The position numbers were made by a program, and so were the translations under genes. DNA of 64,000 bases from Emcibacter sp. (GTDB lineage Bacteria > Pseudomonadota > Alphaproteobacteria > Sphingomonadales > Emcibacteraceae): contig JAJFIQ010000016.1 in assembly GCA_021774785.1 (NCBI GenBank), forward strand, positions 1 to 64,000, written 5' to 3'. Of the stretch, positions 52,814 through 61,622 are shown one piece after another. Within the stretch, counting starts at the first letter, position 1. Each line of letters begins with the position of its first letter. The notes beneath the pieces were generated by a model. It did no database searches, had not been told where the DNA came from, and saw only the letters and a list, made by a program, of their open reading frames with translations.

Positions 52814-54165
52814 AGTTCCTCACGATGCAGATATTTGGGGATATGGACATTCCAGCCGAATTTATCCCTAATTTTGTCTTTGAGAGACTGGGACGCCTCA
52901 ACTTCGCCGTGGGTGATGAAAATTTTATCGGGTGCTGTTTCAATGTAGCTGAGCCAATCCAGTATTTCCTGATAATCCGCATGGGCCGATGTATTGTCCA
53001 TACATTCTATGCGTGCCCGGACTGACCACATCTGTCCATGTATTTTAATTTCCTTTTCCCCTCTGAGAATACGGTCACCTCTTGTGCCGCCAGCCTGAAA
53101 ACCGGTAAACAGAATAGTATTCTTTCTATCGCTAATATAATTTTTCAGGTGATGCAAAATTCTGCCCCCTGTTGCCATGCCACTGGCTGAAATAATTACG
53201 GAAGGCATCTTCTGTCTGCCCAATGCCTTCGATTGTTCAACGGTTTTTGTATATGTAGCAATATTGCACACTTCGGCGCATTCTTTTTCTGACAACCGGT
53301 GATCATTGTGATGCCGATGCATCAGTTTGGTGGCATTAATCGCCATGGGGCTATCAAGAAAAATGGGGACATTTGGAATTTTCCCCTTTTGTTTTAGCGC
53401 ATGGATATAATAAAGAAGATTTTGGGTTCGCCCAACGGCAAAGGCCGGAATTATGACCGTGCCGCCTTTTGCCGCCGTCGTTGTGATGATCTCTTCTATG
53501 GTTTCCAGAGGGTCTGATTGACCATGAAGCCTGTTGCCATAGGTTGATTCGATCACCAGATAGTCCGTTTGCTTAAAATGTTCCGGCTCCATCATGACCG
53601 GATCACCCGGGCGGCCCAGATCGCCTGAAAAAACAATAGTTTTCTGGCCATTGTCTATTTGAACAAACGAGGCCCCCAATATATGACCTGAGTGTTTCAG
53701 CTTAAATCTCAGACCATTATCCATCTTGATAAAATTACCAAATTTCACCGGATGAAAAAGTTCAAGTGCCGTCCGGGCATCTTTCTGATTGTAAAGTGGT
53801 TTGGCCGGTGTATGGCGGGTGTAGCCGTATTTATTGGCTCGCCGGGCATCTTCTTCCTGAAGATAGCCACTATCAGGTAATAAAATCGCGCAAAGATCAT
53901 AGGTTGCCTCGGAACAGTAAATTTTGCCGCGAAACCCCTGTTTAACCAAGAGAGGTATATATCCGCTGTGATCAATATGGGCGTGGGTTAATACAACCGC
54001 ATCCAGAGTTGCAGGATCAAGGGGAAGTTTGGCCCAGTTCCGCAGCCGTAACGCCTTATGTCCTTGAAATAAACCGCAATCAATCAGTATTTTACTGTTG
54101 CCTTCTTCCAGCAGATATTTTGAACCCGTTACCGTTTCCGTGGCCCCCAGAAAGCTTAACCTCAT
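52810..54165 (-). CDS. Beta-CASP metallo-beta-lactamase-fold RNase
   Basis: A 451-residue protein of the CPSF/Ysh1-like beta-CASP group. The zinc site motif is His61-x-His63-x-Asp65-His66 (LTHAHIDHSGYI), followed by a His in KHSGHILGAS and Asp in FSGDLGRPG. The beta-CASP region has ESTYGNRLHG, VIIPAFAVGRTQNLLY, SASGMATGGRILHHL and the final THGEVEAS. These enzymes are usually RNA endo/exonucleases. As the first gene of an operon with a nucleotide phosphorylase and a PRPP synthetase, it could supply nucleotides from RNA for salvage. Confidence 0.93.
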   Translation of the reverse strand: MRLSFLGATETVTGSKYLLEEGNSKILIDCGLFQGHKALRLRNWAKLPLDPATLDAVVLTHAHIDHSGYIPLLVKQGFRGKIYCSEATYDLCAILLPDSGYLQEEDARRANKYGYTRHTPAKPLYNQKDARTALELFHPVKFGNFIKMDNGLRFKLKHSGHILGASFVQIDNGQKTIVFSGDLGRPGDPVMMEPEHFKQTDYLVIESTYGNRLHGQSDPLETIEEIITTTAAKGGTVIIPAFAVGRTQNLLYYIHALKQKGKIPNVPIFLDSPMAINATKLMHRHHNDHRLSEKECAEVCNIATYTKTVEQSKALGRQKMPSVIISASGMATGGRILHHLKNYISDRKNTILFTGFQAGGTRGDRILRGEKEIKIHGQMWSVRARIECMDNTSAHADYQEILDWLSYIETAPDKIFITHGEVEASQSLKDKIRDKFGWNVHIPKYLHREEL

Positions 54166-54360
54166 TATGACTCCTTACATAAATGCCTGTCAAAACCGAA
54201 CTAAAACCAGAACCTGTTAATTATGTAGCATAATTATCCGGCGTTTGACTAAATTTTCCGCTTTATTAAATCCTTGCCGGATAGAAGTTGCTTGATGTGA
54301 GGGATTGACGATATAGTTGATAATATCACTTTTAAGTTTTACATGTAAGAAGAGATCTTT

Positions 54361-54390
54361 ATGTCAACAGTACAGCCCCCCTGTTTGTGA
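54361..54390 (+). other. Nine-codon leader ORF or frameshifted true start of the cation ATPase
   Basis: The ATG at 54361 has AAGAAGAG upstream, the best ribosome-binding site near the ATPase. It reads nine codons (STVQPPCL after Met) and stops at 54388-54390, overlapping the GTG used by the ATPase. Six cytosines lie at 54376-54381. One more C would fuse this start in frame with the ATPase. Confidence 0.5.
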
Positions 54391-57113
54391 CCATGGTGAA
54401 TTTCCATCCAAACGACACCGTAAAGAACCAGAACGGGGATCAAAACTGGTATGCAATTTCGGTTGAGGCCGCACTGGAGAGCTGTAAGGGTAACCAGGAC
54501 GGCCTGTCGACCAAGGAAGCCAATGAGCGGCTGGCGGCATATGGGCCAAATTTGTTACCAACTCACAAGCCGCGTAGTGCCCTGATGCGGTTTTTAACAC
54601 AATTTAATAATGTCCTGCTCTATGTCCTGCTCGGTGCAGCTGTTGTGACAATATTTCTTGGTCATTGGATTGATACGGGTGTTATCGTTGGCGTGGTGAT
54701 CATTAACGCTATCTTCGGATTTATTCAGGAAGGCAAGGCGGAGAAAGCGCTGGAGGCCATACGCGTTATGCTGTCACCGCAGGCCCGCGTGAAGCGCGAT
54801 GATCACGCCCTGACGGTTCCCGCTGAAACTTTGGTGCCAGGGGATATTGTATTGCTCCAATCCGGCGAAAGGGTACCTGCCGACCTTCGTCTGCTAGAGA
54901 CCAGAAGTCTTCAAATTCAGGAATCGGTTTTGACAGGTGAGTCAGAGGCCGTGGAGAAAGCAACCGAACAGGTGGCACAGGAAACGGAGTTGGGGGACCG
55001 CACCCCCATGGCTTATGCTGGAACTCTTGTGACTTACGGCAAGGGAATTGGGATCGTCGTTGAGACAGCGGACCGTACAGAGATTGGCCGGATCAGTTTA
55101 ATGCTGGTAAAAGTACAAAGTCTCACCACGCCCCTGCTACGTCAAATAGGCGTATTCAGCCATTGGCTTACACTGGCAATCCTGATCGTTGCCGCAGCCA
55201 CTTTCACATTCGGCCTGTTGGTTCAGGATTATTCGCTCAACGAAATGTTCATGGTAGCCGTTGGTCTCGCCGTTGCGGCCATTCCCGAAGGTCTGCCACC
55301 TGTTATGACGATCACGCTGGCGATCGGTGTTATCCGCATGGCCCGGCGCAATGCCATCATACGCAGACTTCCTGCCGTTGAGACACTGGGTGCTGTTACG
55401 GTCATCTGTTCCGATAAAACCGGCACCCTGACCCGTAATGAACTGATGGTCCAGGCAATCATTACCGCGCGTCAGCGTTATACGGTAACGGGCAGTGGTT
55501 ATGAGCCTGAGGGAGAGTTCCAAATAGATGGTAACCCGATTTTGGCCAGTCAATATCCTGATCTCTTTGCTGCCAGCCAAGCGGCAATTCTGTGCAATGA
55601 CGGGGAGTTGAACGAGCGGGAGGGTATCTGGGCCCTGCAGGGAAATCCGACCGATGGCGCTTTATTGGCGGTTGGGATGAAAGCGAAGTTTGATATGGCC
55701 TTCGTGCGGCAGTCGCAACCGCGAACCGACCTTATCCCTTTTGAATCCGTTCATAAGTTCATGGCAACCCTTCATCACGATCATGAGGGACAGGGGTGTA
55801 TCTATGTTAAAGGCGCTCCGGAGCGAATAATTGAAATGTGTGCCTTTCAGCGCAATGATGGCGAGGATGTGGCGCTGGACAGTGATTATTGGCTTGAACA
55901 GATCGAGGCTATGGCGTCAAAAGCGCAGCGAGTCATTGCCATCGCCTGTCGTTCAACCAAACCCGAACATCTTAACCTGAGTTTCAATGATGTTGAAACA
56001 GGACTAACCATGATTGCCATGTTTGGCCTGATGGATCCGCCCCGTCGAGACGCCATTGAAGCCGTCAGAAAATGTCAGAATGCCGGTATTCAGGTCAAGA
56101 TGATTACAGGGGATCATGCAACCACTGCTCGTGCGATTGCGGAACTTTTCGGTCTTGGCAGGGACCACCGTGTTTTAACCGGGAAAGAACTGGATGCGAT
56201 GTCGGATGAGGGTTTTACTGCAGCGGCCAGTGATGCTGATATATTTGCCCGGACGACCCCGGAGCATAAACTGCGGCTGATCACTGCGCTCCAGGCCACG
56301 GGCCATGTTGTGGCGATGACCGGGGACGGCGTTAATGACGCGCCCGCTCTCAAGCGCGCTGATATTGGCATTGCCATGGGCCGTAAGGGTACGGAGGCTG
56401 CCAAAGAAGCGGCTGAGATGGTTCTCACCGATGACAATTTTGCGGCCATCATGCATGCTGTGGAGGAGGGACGAACTGTCTTTGACAATTTGAAGAAGAG
56501 CATTCTGGTTCTTCTTCCCACAAGTGTTGGTGAGGCATTGACTATCCTCGTTGCTGTCCTGCTCGCTCAGGCGTTGCCCATCACACCAGTGCAAATTTTG
56601 TGGGTTAATATGATTACGGCGGTCACGCTGGGCATCGCTCTCGCCTTTGAACCCACAGAAGCGGGGGTTATGGTGCGTCCTCCGCGCTCCCCCGATACGC
56701 CGATCTTGTCAGCCTTCCTCATATGGCGGATCATATTTGTATCCATATTACTCTCAGCCGGAACTTTTGGTCTGTTCAAGTGGGAATTGGCCTTTGGTGC
56801 CAACTTAGAGGTTGCCCGGACGGTCGCGGTCAACACACTTGTCGCAGGCGAGATCGCATATCTGTTCAATTGCCGCAGGATCACTGACAAGTCGTGGACA
56901 TGGGATGGTCTGTTCGGCAGCCGCCCAGTATTAATCGCCGTAGCTCTTGTTATCGGGTTTCAGATTCTCTTCACCTATTTGCCGGTCATGCAGATGCTTT
57001 TCCTCACCACAGCCATTGGTTTTGAAGCCTGGGGTCGAATTATCCTGTTCGCTCTCTGCCTTTTTATCCTTGTGGAGATAGAAAAGACGGTGGCTCGGCG
57101 TCACTTAAAGTAA
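54387..57113 (+). CDS. P2-type cation-transporting P-type ATPase
   Basis: A 908-residue P-type ATPase. The N-terminal cation-ATPase domain is [15 protein letters not shown]. The actuator TGES motif is [11 protein letters not shown], and helix 4 carries [14 protein letters not shown]. The phosphorylated Asp343 lies in [13 protein letters not shown]. The nucleotide domain has [11 protein letters not shown]. The hinge is [22 protein letters not shown], and C-terminal helices 5-10 have [17 protein letters not shown]. The PEGLP helix 4 fits the Ca2+/Mn2+/Na+-type P2 family. The starts at 54387 (GTG) and 54393 (ATG) have poor ribosome-binding sites, whereas an ATG at 54361 has a good one but is out of frame (see separate entry). 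The last nine bases overlap a convergent gene. Confidence 0.93.
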   Translation: MTMVNFHPNDTVKNQNGDQNWYAISVEAALESCKGNQDGLSTKEANERLAAYGPNLLPTHKPRSALMRFLTQFNNVLLYVLLGAAVVTIFLGHWIDTGVIVGVVIINAIFGFIQEGKAEKALEAIRVMLSPQARVKRDDHALTVPAETLVPGDIVLLQSGERVPADLRLLETRSLQIQESVLTGESEAVEKATEQVAQETELGDRTPMAYAGTLVTYGKGIGIVVETADRTEIGRISLMLVKVQSLTTPLLRQIGVFSHWLTLAILIVAAATFTFGLLVQDYSLNEMFMVAVGLAVAAIPEGLPPVMTITLAIGVIRMARRNAIIRRLPAVETLGAVTVICSDKTGTLTRNELMVQAIITARQRYTVTGSGYEPEGEFQIDGNPILASQYPDLFAASQAAILCNDGELNEREGIWALQGNPTDGALLAVGMKAKFDMAFVRQSQPRTDLIPFESVHKFMATLHHDHEGQGCIYVKGAPERIIEMCAFQRNDGEDVALDSDYWLEQIEAMASKAQRVIAIACRSTKPEHLNLSFNDVETGLTMIAMFGLMDPPRRDAIEAVRKCQNAGIQVKMITGDHATTARAIAELFGLGRDHRVLTGKELDAMSDEGFTAAASDADIFARTTPEHKLRLITALQATGHVVAMTGDGVNDAPALKRADIGIAMGRKGTEAAKEAAEMVLTDDNFAAIMHAVEEGRTVFDNLKKSILVLLPTSVGEALTILVAVLLAQALPITPVQILWVNMITAVTLGIALAFEPTEAGVMVRPPRSPDTPILSAFLIWRIIFVSILLSAGTFGLFKWELAFGANLEVARTVAVNTLVAGEIAYLFNCRRITDKSWTWDGLFGSRPVLIAVALVIGFQILFTYLPVMQMLFLTTAIGFEAWGRIILFALCLFILVEIEKTVARRHLK

Positions 57114-57563
57114 GGTTAAGTTCTTTACATAATATTCCGAGAGTCCAGACGCAGGCATATTGGTCAGGTTTTTTGCATGATGGAGCGTAATTTTATGTTG
57201 CCCCTCAGGTGACAGGTTATGCCGTATGACATGATAAACCTCATCCGGGGCAATCACCACCATCGTATCATATTTTGACTGGGTATTTACCTCGCTGAGA
57301 AAGCTAGCCAGCTTTTTTAGGAAGGCAAGGCTTGCTTGTTGCTTGAAGCTGGCAGGGTCTTCAACAGAATAACGAACTTTTGAGGCGAAACCCTGTCCAT
57401 GGCCGGGTCTTTCTGCTTTCAGGTCACGCTCATGTTTTCGGGCATCCTGTTCATCAAGCGAGATAATTTCCTGCAGACTTTTATGTTCCGGAATCCATTC
57501 AAATATCTTTGCCTTGGCACTATCAGCAGTTAGAATCCAGGTTCTTTTTTTATGCAGCGGCAT
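57105..57563 (-). CDS. Host-attachment-family protein (baeRF-like)
   Basis: A 152-residue protein of the Host_attach/bacterial-archaeal release-factor-like group. It shows WILTADSAKAKIFEW near the start, DARKHERDLKAERPGHGQGFASKV in the middle, FLKKLASFLSEV, and MVVIAPDEVYHVIRHNL. Proteins of this family were named from plant-associated bacteria, but the fold is related to eRF1/Pelota domains and function is uncertain. It is convergent with the ATPase gene and overlaps it by nine bases. The neighbouring RNase and nucleotide genes hint at an RNA or stress role. Confidence 0.88.
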   Translation of the reverse strand: MPLHKKRTWILTADSAKAKIFEWIPEHKSLQEIISLDEQDARKHERDLKAERPGHGQGFASKVRYSVEDPASFKQQASLAFLKKLASFLSEVNTQSKYDTMVVIAPDEVYHVIRHNLSPEGQHKITLHHAKNLTNMPASGLSEYYVKNLTLL

Positions 57564-57615
57564 GGTGGTGGTCTCCTATTATGTTCATATACTCATTGAA
57601 CCATATCATATTTGA

Positions 57616-57810
57616 TCATTTTATATGACCAGGGTCAAGTGTCGAGATTTCCTTCTGCCCCCTGTTTGCGGGGACTTTACCCAAGGTTTGAATTCTGGCA
57701 GATATTGCGGTTAACAGCAAGTATAGCGATGCTAACCCCAAGGTCAGATAGCCGATAAAATAAGAAAATGCTGAAATAGAGGGAGTTATAATATTTATAT
57801 CAGATATCCA
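57616..57810 (-). pseudogene. Possible 64-codon membrane-protein fossil without a start codon
   Basis: In the 377-base gap 57564-57940 the minus strand is open from 57810 to a TGA at 57616-57618. It encodes a hydrophobic stretch (AFSYFIGYLTLGLASLYLLL) followed by a polar tail ending LDPGHIK. There is no ATG or GTG in frame and a TAA lies directly upstream. It may be the remnant of a small membrane protein, or start at a rare codon. Nothing else was found in this gap. Confidence 0.35.
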
Positions 57811-57940
57811 TTATCACTTTAACGGAGAAAGGCACCGCGTAAATAGATAAATACTAAAGGAATTTCATTCAGAATCTATGTCTGAATGCCGCTCAATTAT
57901 GGCATAAAACATAAGTGACTAAGCGTAATTTTGTGGCGGT

Positions 57941-58726
57941 TCAGATTCCTTTGACAACGCCTACTTCTATCAGATTTATGTCGGCTTCCTGGATGATTTT
58001 TTTGAAGCTTTTTGAACTTATGTGATCTGTAACAAAAGTATCAACTTGAGAGATGTGCCCAATACGCACAGGAGCTGTACGGGTGAATTTTGTACTGTCT
58101 GCTGCCAGTATAACATGATGAGCATTCTGGATTATTTTTTGTAATACTTGAACTTCCCTAAAGTCGAAATCCAACAAACTGCCGTCTTCGTCAATGGCGG
58201 ATACACTTATGATAGCATAATCGACTTTGAACTGATTTAGCGAAACGGACGCAGATTCCCCAATTATGCCACCATCGGATGAACGAACCACACCACTGGC
58301 AATGATAACTTCAAATTTGGGGTGGACACGCATAATATTTGCCACATTGATGTTATTTGTAATGATCAAGAGGTTATTATGGCTTTCCAAAGCTGTTGCA
58401 ACCGCTTCTGTTGTCGTGCCAATCGTTAACAATATAGAGCTTTTTTCTGGGATAAGACCGGCAATTTCTTTAGCAATTCTATATTTTTTATCTGCGGAAA
58501 TCAGACGTCTTGTCTCATGTTCCATATTTGTTGTGCCGGAATAAGGAATGGCCCCCCCATGAATACGTTGTATGAGGCGTTTCTGAGATAAATCATTTAA
58601 ATTCTTGCGAATAGTCTGCGGGGTAACTGAAAAATATGTCGTTAATTCCTCTACAGTTACTTTTCGTTTATTATTCACCAGCTCTAAAATTTTTTCGTGG
58701 CGATCTGTTAACGGCATGTTTTTCAT
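57941..58726 (-). CDS. glpR: GlpR-like DeoR-family repressor of glycerol-3-phosphate genes
   Basis: A 261-residue DeoR-family regulator. The N-terminal helix-turn-helix is TDRHEKILELVNNKRKVTVEELTTYF then VTPQTIRKNLNDL. The sugar-phosphate isomerase-like effector domain has the family pattern IHGGAIPYSGTTN, LLTIGTTTEAVATAL, IIASGVVRSSDGGIIG and LAADSTKFTRTAPVRIG. It is divergent from glpD, which is followed by glpQ and glpT. Glycerol-3-phosphate is the expected inducer. A second in-frame ATG (PLTDRHEK) lies three codons downstream. Confidence 0.93.
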   Translation of the reverse strand: MKNMPLTDRHEKILELVNNKRKVTVEELTTYFSVTPQTIRKNLNDLSQKRLIQRIHGGAIPYSGTTNMEHETRRLISADKKYRIAKEIAGLIPEKSSILLTIGTTTEAVATALESHNNLLIITNNINVANIMRVHPKFEVIIASGVVRSSDGGIIGESASVSLNQFKVDYAIISVSAIDEDGSLLDFDFREVQVLQKIIQNAHHVILAADSTKFTRTAPVRIGHISQVDTFVTDHISSKSFKKIIQEADINLIEVGVVKGI

Positions 58727-58884
58727 TAATATATTTGTTTTTCAGATAAAATTTTTCGTATTTCAGGGGTCAATGTAACACAAACACGGGTAAAAATTAA
58801 AAAAAATTATCACAGGGATATATTTTGATAAGGCGCTTTTATACAGGAAAATATTTTCGTTTATATAGATAGTTTCTAGTTTGA

Positions 58885-58916
58885 CTTTCATTTTGCTTTC
58901 ATTTAGCTTCATTTCG
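58885..58916. repeat. Three near-repeats with 11-bp period in the glpR-glpD promoter region
   Basis: CTTTCATTTTG (58885-58895), CTTTCATTTAG (58896-58906) and CTTCATTTCG (58907-58916) follow each other directly, one helical turn apart. They end in TTTCGAAC, about 40 bases before glpD. DeoR/GlpR-family operators often contain TTTCG/CGAAA-type half-sites. This is a plausible GlpR binding array in the 228-base divergent region 58727-58954. Confidence 0.6.
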
Positions 58917-58954
58917 AACATAATAAGAAATAAAGACAAATAAGGCAAAAATAA

Positions 58955-60517
58955 TTGGAAGACTTTTCTGATATCTTAATTATTGGTGGGGGTGTTAATG
59001 GTTGCGGTATAGCCCGAGATGCTGCGGGCCGTGGTTTAAAGGTTACGTTATGTGAACAGGGTGATCTTGGTCAGGGAACATCGTCGTCCAGTTCAAAGTT
59101 AATTCATGGCGGGCTTCGATATCTTGAATATTATGAGTTTCGCCTTGTTCGAAAAGCGCTTGAAGAACGTGAAGTACTTTTACGGGCCGCACCGCATATT
59201 GTCCATCCACTGCGGTTTCTCCTACCATATCATAAGGCCCTTAGGCCGGCATGGTTCATCCGTCTGGGATTATTTTTCTATGATCATCTGGGGGGGCGAA
59301 AGTTATTACCGGCTACAAAGACCATTCAATTGCGCAATAGCCTTTATGGGGAAGCGCTAAGGGATAAATTTCATAAGGCCTTTGAATATTCAGATTGTTT
59401 CGTTGATGATGCGAGGCTTGTTGTTTTAAATGCCATGTCCGCACGGGACAAAGGAGCGCAGATTTATAGCCGCTGTAAGGTACTCTCAGCGCGACGTGAA
59501 AAAGAATGCTGGACGATTGAGGTGTATGATGTGGCGACAGGAGCCAAGCGCACGCTACATTCTAAATTTTTGATAAATGCTGCAGGGCCGTGGGTTTCTG
59601 ACATTATTGAAAATAAAATTCAGGTGGAAAAACAGGTTACTGAAAGAGAGAATGACAAATCCAAAGTTAAGTTGCGACTGGTAAAGGGTAGCCATATTAT
59701 AGTTCCCCGAATATATGATCACGATAGAGCCTATACTTTTCAGGGGGGCGATGGCAGGGTTGTCTTTTCCATACCCTATCAGGAAGATTTTACGCTCATT
59801 GGTACAACTGATGTGGATTATGAAGGTGACTTGAGTAGGGTGAAAATTTCTCAGGATGAAATTAGGTATCTTTGTGATTTTGTTGGGGAGTATTTTGATG
59901 CGCCTCTATCGCCAGAGGATGTGGTTTGGCAATATGCTGGTGTTCGCCCGCTTTTTGATGATGGCACCACTTCAGCGCAGAATACTACACGTGATTATAT
60001 ATTGGATATTGAGGGCGGTTTGAATGATCATGCTGGTCTGCTGAATGTCATAGGGGGAAAAATCACGACTTATCGGGTTTTGGCGGAGGATGTGCTTGAA
60101 AAAATAAAAGATTTTTTTCCGAGCATGAAGGGGGAATGGACATCTTCTCAAACCTTGCCCGGTGGCGATATTGATGGGGCGGGTATAGAGGCAGAATCTG
60201 CCAGCATACATGTTAAACATCCCGGTCTTGATAAAAAATATATTGACCGCCTTGTCAAAAGCTATGGTAGCCTAGCAAGTAGTATCTTAAACGGGCATCA
60301 GAAAATGGAGGCATTGGGCCAACATTTTGGTGGCGGTTTGTATGAGGCAGAAGTGATTTATCTGATAGAGAATGAGTGGGCCAAGACGGCGGAAGATATT
60401 TTGTGGCGCCGAAGCAAGCTTGGCCTGCGTTTAAGTAATGCTGAAACTGAAAGCTTGGATTTATGGATTAAATATTACAATAAATCCAGAAATAGCGAAA
60501 ATAGGATGTTTAAATAA
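58955..60517 (+). CDS. glpD: Aerobic glycerol-3-phosphate dehydrogenase
   Basis: A 520-residue FAD enzyme starting with TTG, with AAGG about 12 bases upstream. The FAD-binding DILIIGGGVNGCGIARDAAGRG is followed by the GlpD signature GTSSSSSKLIHGGLRYLEYYEF. Then come LVKGSHIIVPR and IPYQEDFTLIGTTDVDY, and the cap ends GGKITTYRVLAEDVLEKI. It oxidises sn-glycerol-3-phosphate to dihydroxyacetone phosphate at the inner face of the membrane and reduces ubiquinone. It is first in glpD-glpQ-glpT and divergent from glpR. No glycerol kinase or facilitator lies here, so phosphodiesters seem the main source. Confidence 0.96.
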   Translation: MEDFSDILIIGGGVNGCGIARDAAGRGLKVTLCEQGDLGQGTSSSSSKLIHGGLRYLEYYEFRLVRKALEEREVLLRAAPHIVHPLRFLLPYHKALRPAWFIRLGLFFYDHLGGRKLLPATKTIQLRNSLYGEALRDKFHKAFEYSDCFVDDARLVVLNAMSARDKGAQIYSRCKVLSARREKECWTIEVYDVATGAKRTLHSKFLINAAGPWVSDIIENKIQVEKQVTERENDKSKVKLRLVKGSHIIVPRIYDHDRAYTFQGGDGRVVFSIPYQEDFTLIGTTDVDYEGDLSRVKISQDEIRYLCDFVGEYFDAPLSPEDVVWQYAGVRPLFDDGTTSAQNTTRDYILDIEGGLNDHAGLLNVIGGKITTYRVLAEDVLEKIKDFFPSMKGEWTSSQTLPGGDIDGAGIEAESASIHVKHPGLDKKYIDRLVKSYGSLASSILNGHQKMEALGQHFGGGLYEAEVIYLIENEWAKTAEDILWRRSKLGLRLSNAETESLDLWIKYYNKSRNSENRMFK

Positions 60518-60531
60518 CAGGGTGTGCAATT

Positions 60532-61593
60532 ATGAATTTTAATAAATTATTCCGATTTTTTGGTCGCCTGATAATGATCGGGTTTTGCTCAATTTTTCTG
60601 ATTAATTCCGCACTGTCTTATGGCGGGAATCAGGATGATAAGAAAATAGTTGTCGCGCATAGAGGGGCTAGCGGATATTTGCCAGAACATACGATTGCCG
60701 CTAAGGCCATGGCTTATGGTATGGGGGCGGATTATGTGGAGCAGGATCTTGTGATGACCCGCGATAACCGGATCATAGTCCTTCACGATCACCATCTGGA
60801 TCAGGTGACAAATGTACGGGATATATTCCCTGACCGCGCCCGTAAAGATGGTAAATATTATGTCATTGACTTTACGCTTTCCGAGCTTTCCGAGCTTTCA
60901 ATAATCGAACGATTTGGCATGGTGGACGGGCAACAGGTGCCATATTTTAAAGACCGTTTTCCCTTGAGAAAATCAAAATTCAAAATTCACACATTTGAAG
61001 ATGAAATAGAGCTTGTAAAGGGGCTGAACAAGTCTACGGGGAAAAATATCGGTATTTACCCGGAAATCAAAAGTGCCGCTTTCCACATGCAGGAAGGCAA
61101 GGATATTTCGCGGGCGGTCCTAAAGATTCTCAAAACCTATGGCTATACCAATAAGGCGGATAAGGTCTATCTTCAGTCTTTTGAACCCCTTGAATTAAAG
61201 CGCATTCATGATGAGTTGCTGCCCGAAATGGCTATGGATATAAAACTGGTTCAGCTTTTATGGCCTGCGGATGATGGTGAATGGGTTAAAAAGTCCGGTG
61301 CCATGGCGGCGGTCGCCAAATATGCTGACGGCATCGGGCCGAAAATGTCGATGATTATCAGCACGGAATCTGTTGTGGGTGATATTAAGGCAACCGGGCT
61401 TGTATCCCGCGCACATGCGGCAGGGCTAGAAGTTCACCCCTATACTTTTCGTTTTGAGCCGGATGAGATTCCGGCCTATGCGGAAAATTATACAGACCTG
61501 TTGAATATATTTTTATTCCAGATTGGCGTTGACGGTGTCTTCACAGATTTCACGGATAAAACCGTGCAATTCTTAAAAGCATACGACAGGTAA
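60532..61593 (+). CDS. glpQ: Periplasmic glycerophosphodiester phosphodiesterase
   Basis: A 353-residue GDPD. The signal peptide ends near INSALSYGG. The catalytic core has AHRGASGYLPEHT, DYVEQDLVMTRDNRIIVLHDHHLDQVTN with the metal-binding Glu-x-Asp and catalytic His pair, and YPEIKSAAFHMQEG. It ends GVDGVFTDFTDKTVQFL. It releases glycerol-3-phosphate from deacylated phospholipids in the periplasm, and GlpT encoded 29 bases downstream would import it. The gene begins 14 bases after glpD. Confidence 0.95.
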   Translation: MNFNKLFRFFGRLIMIGFCSIFLINSALSYGGNQDDKKIVVAHRGASGYLPEHTIAAKAMAYGMGADYVEQDLVMTRDNRIIVLHDHHLDQVTNVRDIFPDRARKDGKYYVIDFTLSELSELSIIERFGMVDGQQVPYFKDRFPLRKSKFKIHTFEDEIELVKGLNKSTGKNIGIYPEIKSAAFHMQEGKDISRAVLKILKTYGYTNKADKVYLQSFEPLELKRIHDELLPEMAMDIKLVQLLWPADDGEWVKKSGAMAAVAKYADGIGPKMSMIISTESVVGDIKATGLVSRAHAAGLEVHPYTFRFEPDEIPAYAENYTDLLNIFLFQIGVDGVFTDFTDKTVQFLKAYDR

Positions 61594-61622
61594 TTGCTAA
61601 ACAGCAAAGGAGGGCGAGTAAA

